A stretch of 12,206 nt of DNA from an uncultured Janibacter sp. Lineage in GTDB: Bacteria > Actinomycetota > Actinomycetes > Actinomycetales > Dermatophilaceae. The position numbers and the translations under genes were made by a program. This document shows positions 1 through 7,034 of this stretch, piece after piece; position 1 is the first letter of the stretch; each line of letters opens with the position of its first letter. The DNA lies in the NCBI GenBank assembly GCA_946222495.1, contig CAMICF010000077.1:1-12206 (forward strand). The letters are read 5' to 3'. The notes under the pieces were generated by a model that had not been told where the DNA came from, did not search any database, and saw only the letters and a list, made by a program, of their open reading frames with translations.

Positions 1-59
1 AACTAGCCCGACTCGCGTCGGCGTCCCCCGGTCGTCCTCTCTGCACGCGGGCACCTTCC

Positions 60-65
60 TAGACT
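60..65 (+). promoter_or_regulatory. -10 element of a probable leaderless promoter
   Basis: TAGACT matches the actinobacterial -10 pattern TANNNT and ends 6 nt before the ATG at 72. Transcription would therefore start at or next to the A of the start codon. There is no Shine-Dalgarno sequence before that ATG, which supports a leaderless mRNA. No convincing -35 box is seen at the usual distance. Confidence 0.45.
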
Positions 66-71
66 CACGTC

Positions 72-896
72 ATGCACCTCGACGAGGTCCTGCGCAGGGA
101 CGAGCTCCGCGGGACGACGTGGTCCGTCCGGGTCCGCGACGCGGGGACGGGCGCCGTCGTGGCGGAGCACGAACCCTCCCGCCGGCTCCGTACCGCGAGC
201 GTCGCCAAGGTCCTGCTCCTCCTCGAGGTGGCCTGCCGGATCGAGGAAGGGAGCCTCTCCCCGGCCGCGCTCCTGTCCCGGGAGTCCGCGCCGTGGGTCG
301 CGGACTCCGGTCTCTGGCAACACTTCTCGGCGACGAAGCTGTCGGTTGCCGACGCCGCGACCCTCGTCGGCGCGGTGAGCGACAACCTCGCGACCAATGT
401 CCTGCTGCACGAGGTGGGCCTGACGGCCGTCGCCGAGCGAGCCCGCGCCCTCGGCATCGTCGACTCCGTCCTCCATGACGTCGTCCGGGTCGAGCGGACG
501 CCGGACCAGCCGCCGACGCTCAGCGAGGGCACGGCAGGGGAGTGGTGCGACGCCATGCTCGGGCTGCACGCCCGCACCCTCGCCGCGCCGGCGGTCTGCA
601 CCCGGGTCCTCGACTGGTTGAGCACCTGCACGGACCACTCGATGGTCCTGGGCGCGCTGCACCTGGACCCCCTGTCGCACGGCGTCGACCCGGGCGCCGC
701 CCTTCGTGCGTGGAGCAAGACCGGCACCGATGACGGGGTCCGCGCGGACGTCGGCGTGATGACTGATGGCGCCGCCGGGGTGGCCTACGCCGCGATCTGC
801 ACCTGGGACCCCGCGGGGCCGGTGCGGATCGCCGCCGTCCTCCGGGCGATGCGGGACATCGGCGCCGGCTGCGCCGCCATCCTCGCTCGTGGGTGA
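72..896 (+). CDS. Class A beta-lactamase-like serine hydrolase (cytoplasmic)
   Basis: A 274-aa protein of the beta-lactamase/transpeptidase-like serine hydrolase fold. The catalytic SxxK motif is S43-V-A-K46, an SDN triad lies at 103-105, and KTG is at 216-218 (context WSKTGTD). The spacing from S43 to S103 (60 residues) equals Ser70 to Ser130 in true class A enzymes. However, the general-base ExxLN motif of the omega loop is not evident; the region around residues 136-150 reads HDVVRVERTP instead. There is no signal peptide: the N-terminus MHLDEVLRRDELRG is charged, and the first ATG after the -10 element is the only sensible start. True beta-lactamases are exported, so this may be an esterase, an amidase or a cytoplasmic hydrolase rather than a resistance enzyme. 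It is followed after 103 bp by the TetR/efflux operon. The fold is fairly secure; the substrate is unknown. Confidence 0.8.
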   Translation: MHLDEVLRRDELRGTTWSVRVRDAGTGAVVAEHEPSRRLRTASVAKVLLLLEVACRIEEGSLSPAALLSRESAPWVADSGLWQHFSATKLSVADAATLVGAVSDNLATNVLLHEVGLTAVAERARALGIVDSVLHDVVRVERTPDQPPTLSEGTAGEWCDAMLGLHARTLAAPAVCTRVLDWLSTCTDHSMVLGALHLDPLSHGVDPGAALRAWSKTGTDDGVRADVGVMTDGAAGVAYAAICTWDPAGPVRIAAVLRAMRDIGAGCAAILARG

Positions 897-945
897 CGGC
901 GGGAGGACCAGCTCCCGGGACCGGTTTGCCCCACCGCGAGCGCAA

Positions 946-977
946 GATGTACACCTGTACATGTACAGGTGTACATC
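946..977. promoter_or_regulatory. Perfect 32-bp palindrome, probable TetR operator
   Basis: Every base of 946-977 pairs with its mirror position about the centre between 961 and 962. Four TGTACA hexamers lie at 948-953, 956-961, 962-967 and 970-975, giving start-to-start steps of 8, 6 and 8 bp. The palindrome ends 22 bp before the tetR start and just before its Shine-Dalgarno sequence, so a bound protein would block transcription or initiation of tetR and the exporter gene. QacR, the TetR regulator of qacA, binds a long palindrome as a pair of dimers, and the four-box arrangement here would allow the same. Binding by the adjacent TetR is inferred from position and symmetry. Confidence 0.85.
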
Positions 978-999
978 ATGAGCGAGAGGGGTCACGCCG

Positions 1000-1584
1000 A
1001 TGACCAGGGGTGCCGGACCGACGCCGGGCCGACGCGACCCGGAAGGGCGCCGGCACGCGATCATCGAGGCGGCGGCGGAGATCATCGTCGAGCCGGGGTC
1101 CTCGCTGACCCATCGCGCGGTGGCCGCCCGGGCCGGGGTCTCGCTGGGGTCGACGACCCAGTACTTCGCCTCGCTCGAGGAGCTGCGGGCCACCGCCCTC
1201 ACCCAGCTCGCCGACGAGGTCGACGCCGACCTCGCCTCCGTCGAGGACGACCTCTGCCCGCTCGAGGACGCTCCCGAGCGGAGCGCGTCGGTGATGCACG
1301 ACTTCCTCCTCGACTCCCGGCAGGTCCGCACCGACCTCGCGCTGATGACGGCCGCCATGTCCGACCCGAGCCTGCGTGACCTCGCCCTGCGCTGGAGCGA
1401 TCGCCTCACCGACCTCCTCGCCCGCCACGTCGGCCGGGCGCGGGCGCACGCGATCGTCCTCTACCTCGACGGCGCCACGATGCACGCCGGCCTGCACGAC
1501 GAACCGGTGAGCGCGGCCGAGATGACCGATGTCATCCGTGCCCTGCTCGCCATGCCGACCGACGAAGGGAATGCCCCCCGATGA
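1000..1584 (+). CDS. TetR family transcriptional regulator
   Basis: A 194-aa protein with the typical TetR plan. The N-terminal helix (RRHAIIEAAAEII, about 17-29) is followed by a helix-turn-helix at about 36-58 with the hallmark sequence GVSLGSTTQYFAS. The rest is a helical ligand-binding and dimer domain. The start is fixed: an in-frame TGA lies at 979-981, the first ATG after it is at 1000, and GAGAGGGG at 983-990 gives a good ribosome-binding site. An ATG at 978 is in another frame. The gene overlaps the downstream exporter by ATGA at 1581-1584, so the two are translationally coupled. A perfect palindrome 22 bp upstream suggests autorepression and ligand-released control of the exporter, as with QacR/QacA and LfrR/LfrA. 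The inducing ligand cannot be read from the sequence. Confidence 0.92.
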   Translation: MTRGAGPTPGRRDPEGRRHAIIEAAAEIIVEPGSSLTHRAVAARAGVSLGSTTQYFASLEELRATALTQLADEVDADLASVEDDLCPLEDAPERSASVMHDFLLDSRQVRTDLALMTAAMSDPSLRDLALRWSDRLTDLLARHVGRARAHAIVLYLDGATMHAGLHDEPVSAAEMTDVIRALLAMPTDEGNAPR

Positions 1585-3128
1585 CCACCGCCACCACCTC
1601 GGAGCGACCGACCGAGGCCGTCTCCACCCGGCGGGCGTGGGCGACCGTCGCCGTCCTCAGCGCCAGCCTGCTCGTCGTGACGATGGACATGACGATCCTC
1701 AACATCGCGCTGCCCGAGATGGCCGCCGAGCTCCACCCGAGCTCGGACCAGCAGCTGTGGATCGTCGACATCTACTCGCTCGTCCTCGCGGGGCTCCTCG
1801 TCTCCTGGGCGGCCGTCGCCGACCGGTGGGGCCGCAAGAAGATGCTCATGCTCGGGTACGCGATCTTCCTCCTGGGGTCGCTCCTCGTGCTCGTCGCCGA
1901 CACCGCGGAGATGGTCATCGCCGTCCGGGCCTTCCTCGGCGTCGGCGGGGCGATGATCATGCCCAACACGCTCTCGCTCATCCGGGTGGTCTTCACCGAC
2001 ACCAAGCAGCGCGCGACCGCACTGAGCATCTGGGCGGCCGTGTCGGGCCTGGGTGCCGCTGCCGGGCCGGTCGTCGGCGGCATCCTCCTCGAGCACTTCT
2101 CCTGGCACGCGGCCTTCCTCGTCAACGTGCCGCTGATGTTCGGCGCGATCGTCGCGGGGCTCGTCATCCTGCCCGAGTCTCGGGTGGCCAACCCCGGCCG
2201 CTGGGACGCGCTCGCCGCCCTCCTCTCCCTCGTCGGCATGGTCCTCCTCGTCTGGTCGATCAAGACCTTCGGCAAGGAGGCGACCCTCGCCCTTCCCTCC
2301 GCATGGATCGCCGCGGCCGTCGGTGTCGGCGCGCTCGTCTGGTTTGCCCGGCGGTGCCTGAGCAGCGACCAGCCGCTCCTCGATCTCGGGCTCTTCCGCA
2401 GCCGGCTCTTCACCGGCGGCATCATCGCCGCGCTCGGGACGACCTTCGCCATGCTCGCCGCGCTGCTGCTGCTGACGCAGTGGCTCCAGCTCGTCAACGG
2501 CGCCAGCCCGATCGAGTCCGGCGCGCGGCTCATCCCGGTGGCGCTCACCGCGGCCCTGTCCTCGATCCTCGCGCCCCCGCTCGCCCGGGTCATCGGGTCG
2601 CGCACGGTGCTCGTCGGTGGCCTCGTCCTCGCCGGGATCGGGATGCTCGTCGTCGGCTTCTACCCCGGCGAGGTCGACTACACGGTCATCGTCGTCGCCA
2701 TGACGCTCATCGGTGCAGGTACCGGGTCGCTGGCCATCGCCTCGGCGATGATCATGATGGGCTCACCGGAGCACCGGGCCGGCAATGCGGGCGCCCTCGA
2801 GGAGACGTCCTACGAGCTCGGCGGCACCCTGGGTGTCGCGATCCTCGGCAGCGTCTCCGCGATGGTCTACCGCTCCTCGCTCACCGACAGCGCGGCAGCT
2901 GACGGCATCTCACCGGCCGTCGCCGCACAGGCCAGCGAGTCCCTGGGTGCCGCGGTCGCCATCGCCGAGGAGAGGGGGCTGCCCGCCCTCGCCGGCGATG
3001 CGGCGACCGCCTTCACCCAGTCGCTGCAGACGGCCGGGGTCGCCGGTGGCCTCGTCATGCTGGGCGTCGCCGCGGCGGTCTTCCTCGTGACCCCGAAGGG
3101 CGTCAACGTCTCGACGTCCGGTCACTGA
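1581..3128 (+). CDS. MFS drug/proton antiporter, DHA2 family (QacA/SmvA/LfrA type)
   Basis: A 515-aa polytopic membrane protein with about 14 hydrophobic segments, the usual size and topology of DHA2 exporters. Family motifs are visible. TM1 carries MDMTILNIALP (35-45) with the acidic residue D36; the corresponding Asp in QacA is important for cationic drugs. QQLWIVDIYSLVLAG (58-71) closely matches QacA/SmvA. Motif A has DRWGRKK (81-87) in the loop after TM2. Motif C has SGLGAAAGPVVGG (155-167) in TM5. The expected function is proton-driven export of lipophilic or cationic compounds such as quaternary ammonium agents, dyes or antibiotics. The ATG overlaps the tetR stop and is preceded by GAAGGG at about 1564-1569. 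It is probably the regulated target of the TetR protein. Its stop is followed by a tandem repeat shared with the convergent rox gene. Confidence 0.93.
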   Translation: MTTATTSERPTEAVSTRRAWATVAVLSASLLVVTMDMTILNIALPEMAAELHPSSDQQLWIVDIYSLVLAGLLVSWAAVADRWGRKKMLMLGYAIFLLGSLLVLVADTAEMVIAVRAFLGVGGAMIMPNTLSLIRVVFTDTKQRATALSIWAAVSGLGAAAGPVVGGILLEHFSWHAAFLVNVPLMFGAIVAGLVILPESRVANPGRWDALAALLSLVGMVLLVWSIKTFGKEATLALPSAWIAAAVGVGALVWFARRCLSSDQPLLDLGLFRSRLFTGGIIAALGTTFAMLAALLLLTQWLQLVNGASPIESGARLIPVALTAALSSILAPPLARVIGSRTVLVGGLVLAGIGMLVVGFYPGEVDYTVIVVAMTLIGAGTGSLAIASAMIMMGSPEHRAGNAGALEETSYELGGTLGVAILGSVSAMVYRSSLTDSAAADGISPAVAAQASESLGAAVAIAEERGLPALAGDAATAFTQSLQTAGVAGGLVMLGVAAAVFLVTPKGVNVSTSGH

Positions 3129-3130
3129 TC

Positions 3131-3194
3131 CGCATCTCCTCAAGGTCGTGCGGCCGTGGGGGCGCATCTCCTCACGGTCGTGCGGCCGTGGGGG
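3131..3194. repeat. Tandem 32-bp direct duplication between convergent genes
   Basis: Positions 3131-3162 and 3163-3194 are two head-to-tail copies of a 32-bp unit differing at one base (A at 3142, C at 3174). The second copy contains the stop codon (3172-3174) and the last codons of the rox gene on the minus strand. The first copy lies between that stop and the exporter stop at 3128. This looks like a local duplication of the 3' end of rox. It is too short and too few-copied for a CRISPR array. Confidence 0.9.
3169..3194 (+). terminator. Possible hairpin terminator for the exporter transcript
   Basis: In RNA read from the plus strand, 3169-3179 can pair with 3184-3194 around a GUGC loop to give an 11-bp stem with several G-U pairs. 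The equivalent stem in the first repeat copy (3137-3162) has one mismatch. No U-tract follows, so it is at best a U-less terminator or an RNA-stabilising stem. On the minus strand the G-U pairs become A-C mismatches, so it would serve rox poorly. Confidence 0.3.
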
Positions 3195-4641
3195 CGCCGA
3201 ACCCCCGGCGAAGGGCGTCGGCGAGGCTGTCCCGCCCGTCGCAGACCCACACGACATGCCCGTCCGGTCGCAGCAGGACAGCGGGGGCGTCGAGGCCGTC
3301 GCCGCCCCGGGCCCGCGCGGCCGCCGTGGCACGCGACCCCGCGCCGCCCGGGTCGACCCGGTCCGTCCACCCGCTGATCGAGAGGCGGCCCGTCCGGTCG
3401 AGGAGCAACCCGCGCCCCGCATGCATGAGCGGGTACAGCCGCCCGTCGCCGACGGGGATGTCCCGGAGCCGGCGCCCGACGAGATCGTGGCCGCCCCCGA
3501 GGTCGTAGCGCACGTTGACGGCCGTGAGCTTTTCGATGAGGTACCGGTTGACCCCGTCGAGATCCATGAGCTCGCCCATGAGCCGGCGCAGCGCCTGCGG
3601 CCCCGGCGCCTCGCCCATGAGCGCGCCCTGCGCCCGCGTGCTGTCGAGCACCGATGCCCCCACCGGTCGCCGCTCCGCCTCGTAGGTGTCGAGCAGGCCG
3701 TCCGGTGCCCAGCCCCGGATCGTCCCGGCGAGCTTCCACCCGAGGTTGAAGGCGTCCTGGATGCCGAGGTTCAGCCCCTGGCCGCCGAGCGGCGGGTGGA
3801 CGTGCGCGGCATCGCCGGCGAGGAGGACGCGGCCCTCGCGGTAGCGCTCGGCGAGCCGGGTCGCATTGCCGAAGCGCGAGAGCCAGCGCGGGGAGTGCAC
3901 CCCGAAGTCGGTGCCGGCATGGGCGACCAACTGGCGCTGGAAGTCGTCGAGCGTCGGTGCGGCAGAGCGGTCCTCGGCCACCCCATCGGCAGGGACGACG
4001 ACCCGCCAGATGCCTCCGCCGAAGGGCCCCAGCCCGAACCGCTTCTGCGTCTCCCGCACCCGGGCCACCGTCGCGGTGATCTCCTCGGCGGGGGCCGTCA
4101 CCTCCATCTCGCCGAGCAATGTCTCCTCGGTCGCGGCCTCGCCCGGGAAGTCGATCCCCAGGGCCGTGCGCACCGTGCTCCGTCCGCCGTCGCAGCCGAC
4201 GACGTACGCGGCGTCGAGCCGCTCGCCGTCGGCCAGCTCGACGGTCACCCCCTTCGCGTCCTGGGTCAGGCCCACGACCGCGGTGCCGCGACGGATCGTC
4301 GCGCCCAGCTCCGTGGCGTGCTCGGCGAGCAGACGCTCGGTGACCGGCTGCCGGATCGCGAGGACGTAGCCGTGCTCGGTGTCCATGTCCTCCGGCCACG
4401 GGCGGTCGATGGCGGCGAAGTAGCCGCCGTGGGTGAACGTCGTGCCGTGCTCGAGGAAGCGCTCGAGGAGACCCCGCTGGTCCATGATCTCGATGCTGCG
4501 CACGTGCAGGCCGAGCGAGCGCACGTGGGGCGTCGGCTCCGGCTCCCGCTCCAGGACAACGACGTCCACGTCGTGCAGTCGCAGCTCGGCGGCGAGCATC
4601 AGCGCGGTCGGGCCGCCACCGACGATGATCACGTCAGTCAT
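3172..4641 (-). CDS. rox: Rifamycin (rifampicin) monooxygenase, FAD-dependent group A hydroxylase
   Basis: A 489-aa flavin monooxygenase that closely resembles Streptomyces Rox from memory. Rox uses NADPH and O2 to hydroxylate rifampicin at the naphthyl ring and inactivate it. Landmarks are an N-terminal FAD-binding strand VIIVGGGPTALMLA (4-17, the third glycine of GxGxxG being Ala13), E31 at the end of beta2, the DG motif GCDGGRSTVR (149-158), and the GD motif LAGDAAHVHPPLGGQG (274-289). Stretches LHVRSIEIMDQRGLLERFLE and GVHSPRWLSRFG are characteristic of Rox. The C-terminal thioredoxin-like domain (about 385-489) lacks redox cysteines, as usual in this group. The ATG at 4641 has AAGGAG at 4653-4648; an in-frame GTG at 4656 adds five residues but has poorer spacing. 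The gene converges with the exporter and diverges from a DksA/TraR-like gene. A related aromatic substrate other than rifamycin remains possible. Confidence 0.88.
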   Translation of the reverse strand: MTDVIIVGGGPTALMLAAELRLHDVDVVVLEREPEPTPHVRSLGLHVRSIEIMDQRGLLERFLEHGTTFTHGGYFAAIDRPWPEDMDTEHGYVLAIRQPVTERLLAEHATELGATIRRGTAVVGLTQDAKGVTVELADGERLDAAYVVGCDGGRSTVRTALGIDFPGEAATEETLLGEMEVTAPAEEITATVARVRETQKRFGLGPFGGGIWRVVVPADGVAEDRSAAPTLDDFQRQLVAHAGTDFGVHSPRWLSRFGNATRLAERYREGRVLLAGDAAHVHPPLGGQGLNLGIQDAFNLGWKLAGTIRGWAPDGLLDTYEAERRPVGASVLDSTRAQGALMGEAPGPQALRRLMGELMDLDGVNRYLIEKLTAVNVRYDLGGGHDLVGRRLRDIPVGDGRLYPLMHAGRGLLLDRTGRLSISGWTDRVDPGGAGSRATAAARARGGDGLDAPAVLLRPDGHVVWVCDGRDSLADALRRGFGAPTAARP

Positions 4642-4665
4642 GTCAGGCTCCTTCACCTCCTCTGC

Positions 4666-4671
4666 ATGCTA
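4666..4671 (-). promoter_or_regulatory. Possible -10 element of the rox promoter
   Basis: On the minus strand 4671-4666 reads TAGCAT, a fair TANNNT match. It would start transcription near 4659 and leave a leader of about 18 nt that includes the AAGGAG ribosome-binding site. The -35 region (about 4694-4689, CCGTCG) is weak, so an activator or alternative promoter cannot be excluded. I see no near match to the inverted repeat known as the rifamycin-associated element upstream of rox. Confidence 0.35.
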
Positions 4672-4686
4672 GGCCCGGACGGGGCC
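4672..4686. repeat. Short inverted repeat in the rox/dksA-like divergent region
   Basis: GGCCC at 4672-4676 pairs with GGGCC at 4682-4686 around a 5-nt centre. It directly abuts the candidate rox -10 element and lies 24 bp before the start of the divergent zinc-finger gene. It could be a regulator site for either gene, but G+C-rich repeats of this size arise easily by chance in this genome. Confidence 0.3.
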
Positions 4687-4710
4687 GGCGACGGCTGGAA
4701 GGATGGGGCG

Positions 4711-5046
4711 ATGGACGACATCCGGGCGACCCTCGAGCGGGACCGTCGTGCGACACGGGAGCGGCTGGCGGCGCTCACCGCGGACTTCGGCGTGGTCGTC
4801 GCCGCGTCGGAGGGCAACAACGCCGACGACGAGCACGACCCGGAGGGGTCGACGATCGCCTTCGAGCGCTCGCAGCTCGACGCCCTGGTGCAGCAGGCCC
4901 GCGCGCACCTCGAGGAGATCGACGCCGCGACGGCCCGCCTCGACGAGGGGACCTACGGCGTCTGCGAGGTGTGTGGCCGATTGATCCCGCAGGAGCGGCT
5001 GGCGGCCCGACCGACGGCCCGTCGGTGCGTCACCTGCGCGGCCTGA
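4711..5046 (+). CDS. DksA/TraR family C4 zinc-finger protein
   Basis: A 111-aa protein with an N-terminal coiled-coil-like helix pair and a C-terminal zinc finger. The ligands C85, C88, C106 and C109 form CX2C-X17-CX2C in the typical context GVCEVCGRLIPQERL. The acidic loop NADDEHDPEGSTIAFERSQ (37-55) is characteristic of the actinobacterial members. DksA and TraR act in the secondary channel of RNA polymerase, with or without ppGpp; whether this short form does so is inferred. The start is ATG 4711 with GGAAGG at 4697-4702; the frame stays open far upstream only because it runs antisense to rox. It diverges from rox (69 bp between starts), and the next gene begins 53 bp downstream on the same strand. 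Confidence 0.87.
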   Translation: MDDIRATLERDRRATRERLAALTADFGVVVAASEGNNADDEHDPEGSTIAFERSQLDALVQQARAHLEEIDAATARLDEGTYGVCEVCGRLIPQERLAARPTARRCVTCAA

Positions 5047-5099
5047 CCTTCGACGGATCGGTCCCGCCGCGGGACGCGCCGATGCGCTTGGATGGGGGG

Positions 5100-7028
5100 A
5101 TGGCCCCGGCGCACCACCTGAGGGACGGTCCGCGGCGAGCGATCCTGCTTCCCGCGCTGCTCGTCCTCCAGGCGCTGCTCGTCGCCTCCCCGCTGGCCAC
5201 GATCGACTCGCTGCTCACCTCGCCCCGGGCCGTCGGTGCACAGGCGCGAAGGGCGGACCTCGCCGCGACGATCGCGTCCGGCCTCCCCTTCCTCGTGGCG
5301 ATGCTGCCGGTCGCGATGATCGCGGTCGCCGTCGCGGTGCGCCGCCGCACCCCCGGCTCCTTCGTCGGGGCGACGGTCCTCTCCGTCGTGTCGCTGGCCG
5401 TGGCGGTCCTCCCCGGCCAGCGCGACATGACCACGGCCGGCACCGTGCTCCACGGGGTGCCCCTCGCGGTCGTCGCCGTCCTCACCCTCGTCGCGATCGT
5501 CCGCTCGCGGTCGACCCGGACGCGTCACCTCGGACGGTCACCGGCCGCGCGCGCCACCGTCGGCCTGGCCGTCGCCTGGCTCGTCTGCCTGGCGCTCGTC
5601 GGCACCACGTCCTCCGCGGTCCCGACCTCGCCGGTGGCGAACGCGGTGACCCCGGAGCTCGAGTTCCGCGCCGCGACCGCCAGCCGACCGATCCCGGCGG
5701 GACCTGCGGCCCAGCACCCCCGGCTCGCGCCCAACCCGGACAGCAACATCCACGGTGACGCCGCGATGACGGACGCCTACACGGATCGCCACGTCCTCGA
5801 CCCGCGGAAGGCGGAGGTCGTCACCCGGCACCTCGGTGGGGTGTGTGCGTCGATGCTCTTCGACAGTCGCGGCCGGATCATCGCTACGTGCGTCAACGCC
5901 ACCCGGGTCACGCTCAACGTGCTCGACCCGGGCACCCTCGAGGTCCTCGACCGCGAGCACGTCGCCGACCGGCCCTTCCGGATGGACTTCGCGACGAACT
6001 TCACCGGGGGCGGCTATGCGGTGCTCGACGACCGGGAGCGCCTCGTCCTGCCGACCTCCGACGGCCGGATCACCCGCTGGTCGATCGCCGACGAGTCCGG
6101 CGAGGCGAAGATCGAGCAGATCGACGAGACCCCGGTGGGCGACGAGCTGGCGAAGGGGGAGGCGATCACCTCGACGGTCCCGGCCACCGACGGCTCGCTG
6201 TGGGTCGTCGGCAACCTCGGCACGGTCGCGCTCCTCGACCCCCGGAGCGGCGAGGTGGGGGTGACGCGCTTCGAGGGGGCCGACATCGAGAACTCCTTCG
6301 CCGTGGGCGAGGACGGCCGGGCGTGGGTCGTCACCTCGAGGGAGCTCGTCGCGCTCGAGGCGGAGGGAGGCCGCCCCACCGTGACCTGGCGCGAGTCCTA
6401 CGACACCGGGTCCCGGCGCAAGCCGGGCCAGACGAGCCGGGCCTCCGGGACCACCCCGACCCTCATGGCCGACGAGCGCCACGTCGTGATCACCGACAAC
6501 GCCGACCCCCGCATGCACGTCCTCGTCTACGACACCGACCCGCGGGTCCCGGAGAGCGAACGTGAGGTCTGCCGGGTCCCCGTCTTCCCCGAGGGACGGA
6601 GCGCCACCGACAACTCGCTCATCGCCGTCGGGGACGCGCTCTTCGTCGAGAACAACTTCGGGTACGACCTCTTCACGGCGACCTTCGGCCGGTCGGTCGA
6701 GCCGGGCATGAGCCGCATCGACGTCACGGACGACGGCTGCGCGACGGCGTGGACCAACGACGAGGTGTGGATCCCGTCGGTGGTCTCGAAGGGCATCGCG
6801 AGCGGGGTCGTCGTCAGCTACACGAAGCAGGAGTCGGTCGCCGGGCTCGACGCCTGGTACTTCACGGCGATCGACGCGACGACCGGTGAGGTCATGTGGC
6901 GCCGGCGGGCCGGCACCGGGCCGATGGCGAACAACCACTACGCAGCGATCTACGTCGGCCAGGACGGCTCCCTCTACGTCGGCGCGACGGGCGGAGTCCT
7001 CGCTCTCGTGCCCGAGGGCGAGGACTGA
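5100..7028 (+). CDS. Five-TM membrane protein with C-terminal extracytoplasmic beta-propeller, function unknown
   Basis: About 642 aa. The N-terminal 170 residues hold five hydrophobic helices (about 14-32, 56-80, 87-104, 113-134, 152-170). Basic clusters at 8-13, 81-83 and 136-146 predict an N-in, C-out topology, so the rest would be outside the membrane. From about residue 235 to the end there are PQQ/WD40-like blades with recurring patterns such as TDGSLWVVGNLGTVALLDPRSGE, EDGRAWVVTSRELVALEA and a last one TAIDATTGEVMWRRR...DGSLYVGATGGVLALV. No catalytic motif is recognised; it could be a sensor, a binding protein or an assembly factor. ATG 5100 is chosen because TTGGAT at 5088-5093 is a plausible -10 for a leaderless start and GGGGGG precedes it; an in-frame ATG at 5082 is possible. 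It follows the zinc-finger gene by 53 bp and converges with the dipeptidase gene, 6 bp away. Confidence 0.75.
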   Translation: MAPAHHLRDGPRRAILLPALLVLQALLVASPLATIDSLLTSPRAVGAQARRADLAATIASGLPFLVAMLPVAMIAVAVAVRRRTPGSFVGATVLSVVSLAVAVLPGQRDMTTAGTVLHGVPLAVVAVLTLVAIVRSRSTRTRHLGRSPAARATVGLAVAWLVCLALVGTTSSAVPTSPVANAVTPELEFRAATASRPIPAGPAAQHPRLAPNPDSNIHGDAAMTDAYTDRHVLDPRKAEVVTRHLGGVCASMLFDSRGRIIATCVNATRVTLNVLDPGTLEVLDREHVADRPFRMDFATNFTGGGYAVLDDRERLVLPTSDGRITRWSIADESGEAKIEQIDETPVGDELAKGEAITSTVPATDGSLWVVGNLGTVALLDPRSGEVGVTRFEGADIENSFAVGEDGRAWVVTSRELVALEAEGGRPTVTWRESYDTGSRRKPGQTSRASGTTPTLMADERHVVITDNADPRMHVLVYDTDPRVPESEREVCRVPVFPEGRSATDNSLIAVGDALFVENNFGYDLFTATFGRSVEPGMSRIDVTDDGCATAWTNDEVWIPSVVSKGIASGVVVSYTKQESVAGLDAWYFTAIDATTGEVMWRRRAGTGPMANNHYAAIYVGQDGSLYVGATGGVLALVPEGED

Positions 7029-7034
7029 CGTCGG

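Noticed and set aside
978..1379. ATG at 978 just after the palindrome as a tetR start
   Set aside because: It is out of frame with the TetR protein; the correct frame has a TGA at 979 and starts at 1000.
3..1409. A 468-codon minus-strand open frame across the hydrolase and tetR genes
   Set aside because: It runs through two well-supported plus-strand genes and the palindrome and has low-complexity Ser/Arg composition, so it is a shadow frame.
3131..3194. CRISPR-like repeats
   Set aside because: There are only two directly abutting copies with no spacer between them, and they overlap coding sequence.
4642..4656. In-frame GTG at 4656 as the rox start
   Set aside because: It would add five residues with a badly spaced ribosome-binding site, while ATG 4641 has AAGGAG at correct spacing and matches the usual Rox N-terminus.
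3148..4710. Long open frame on the plus strand upstream of the DksA/TraR-like gene, antisense to rox
   Set aside because: It has no recognisable protein sequence and is a by-product of high GC third positions in rox. The real start at 4711 has its own ribosome-binding site and matches the family length.
5538..6938. A 466-codon minus-strand open frame antisense to the propeller gene
   Set aside because: Composition is Arg/Asp/Gly/Val-rich without any motif, while the plus-strand frame has clear TM helices and propeller blades.
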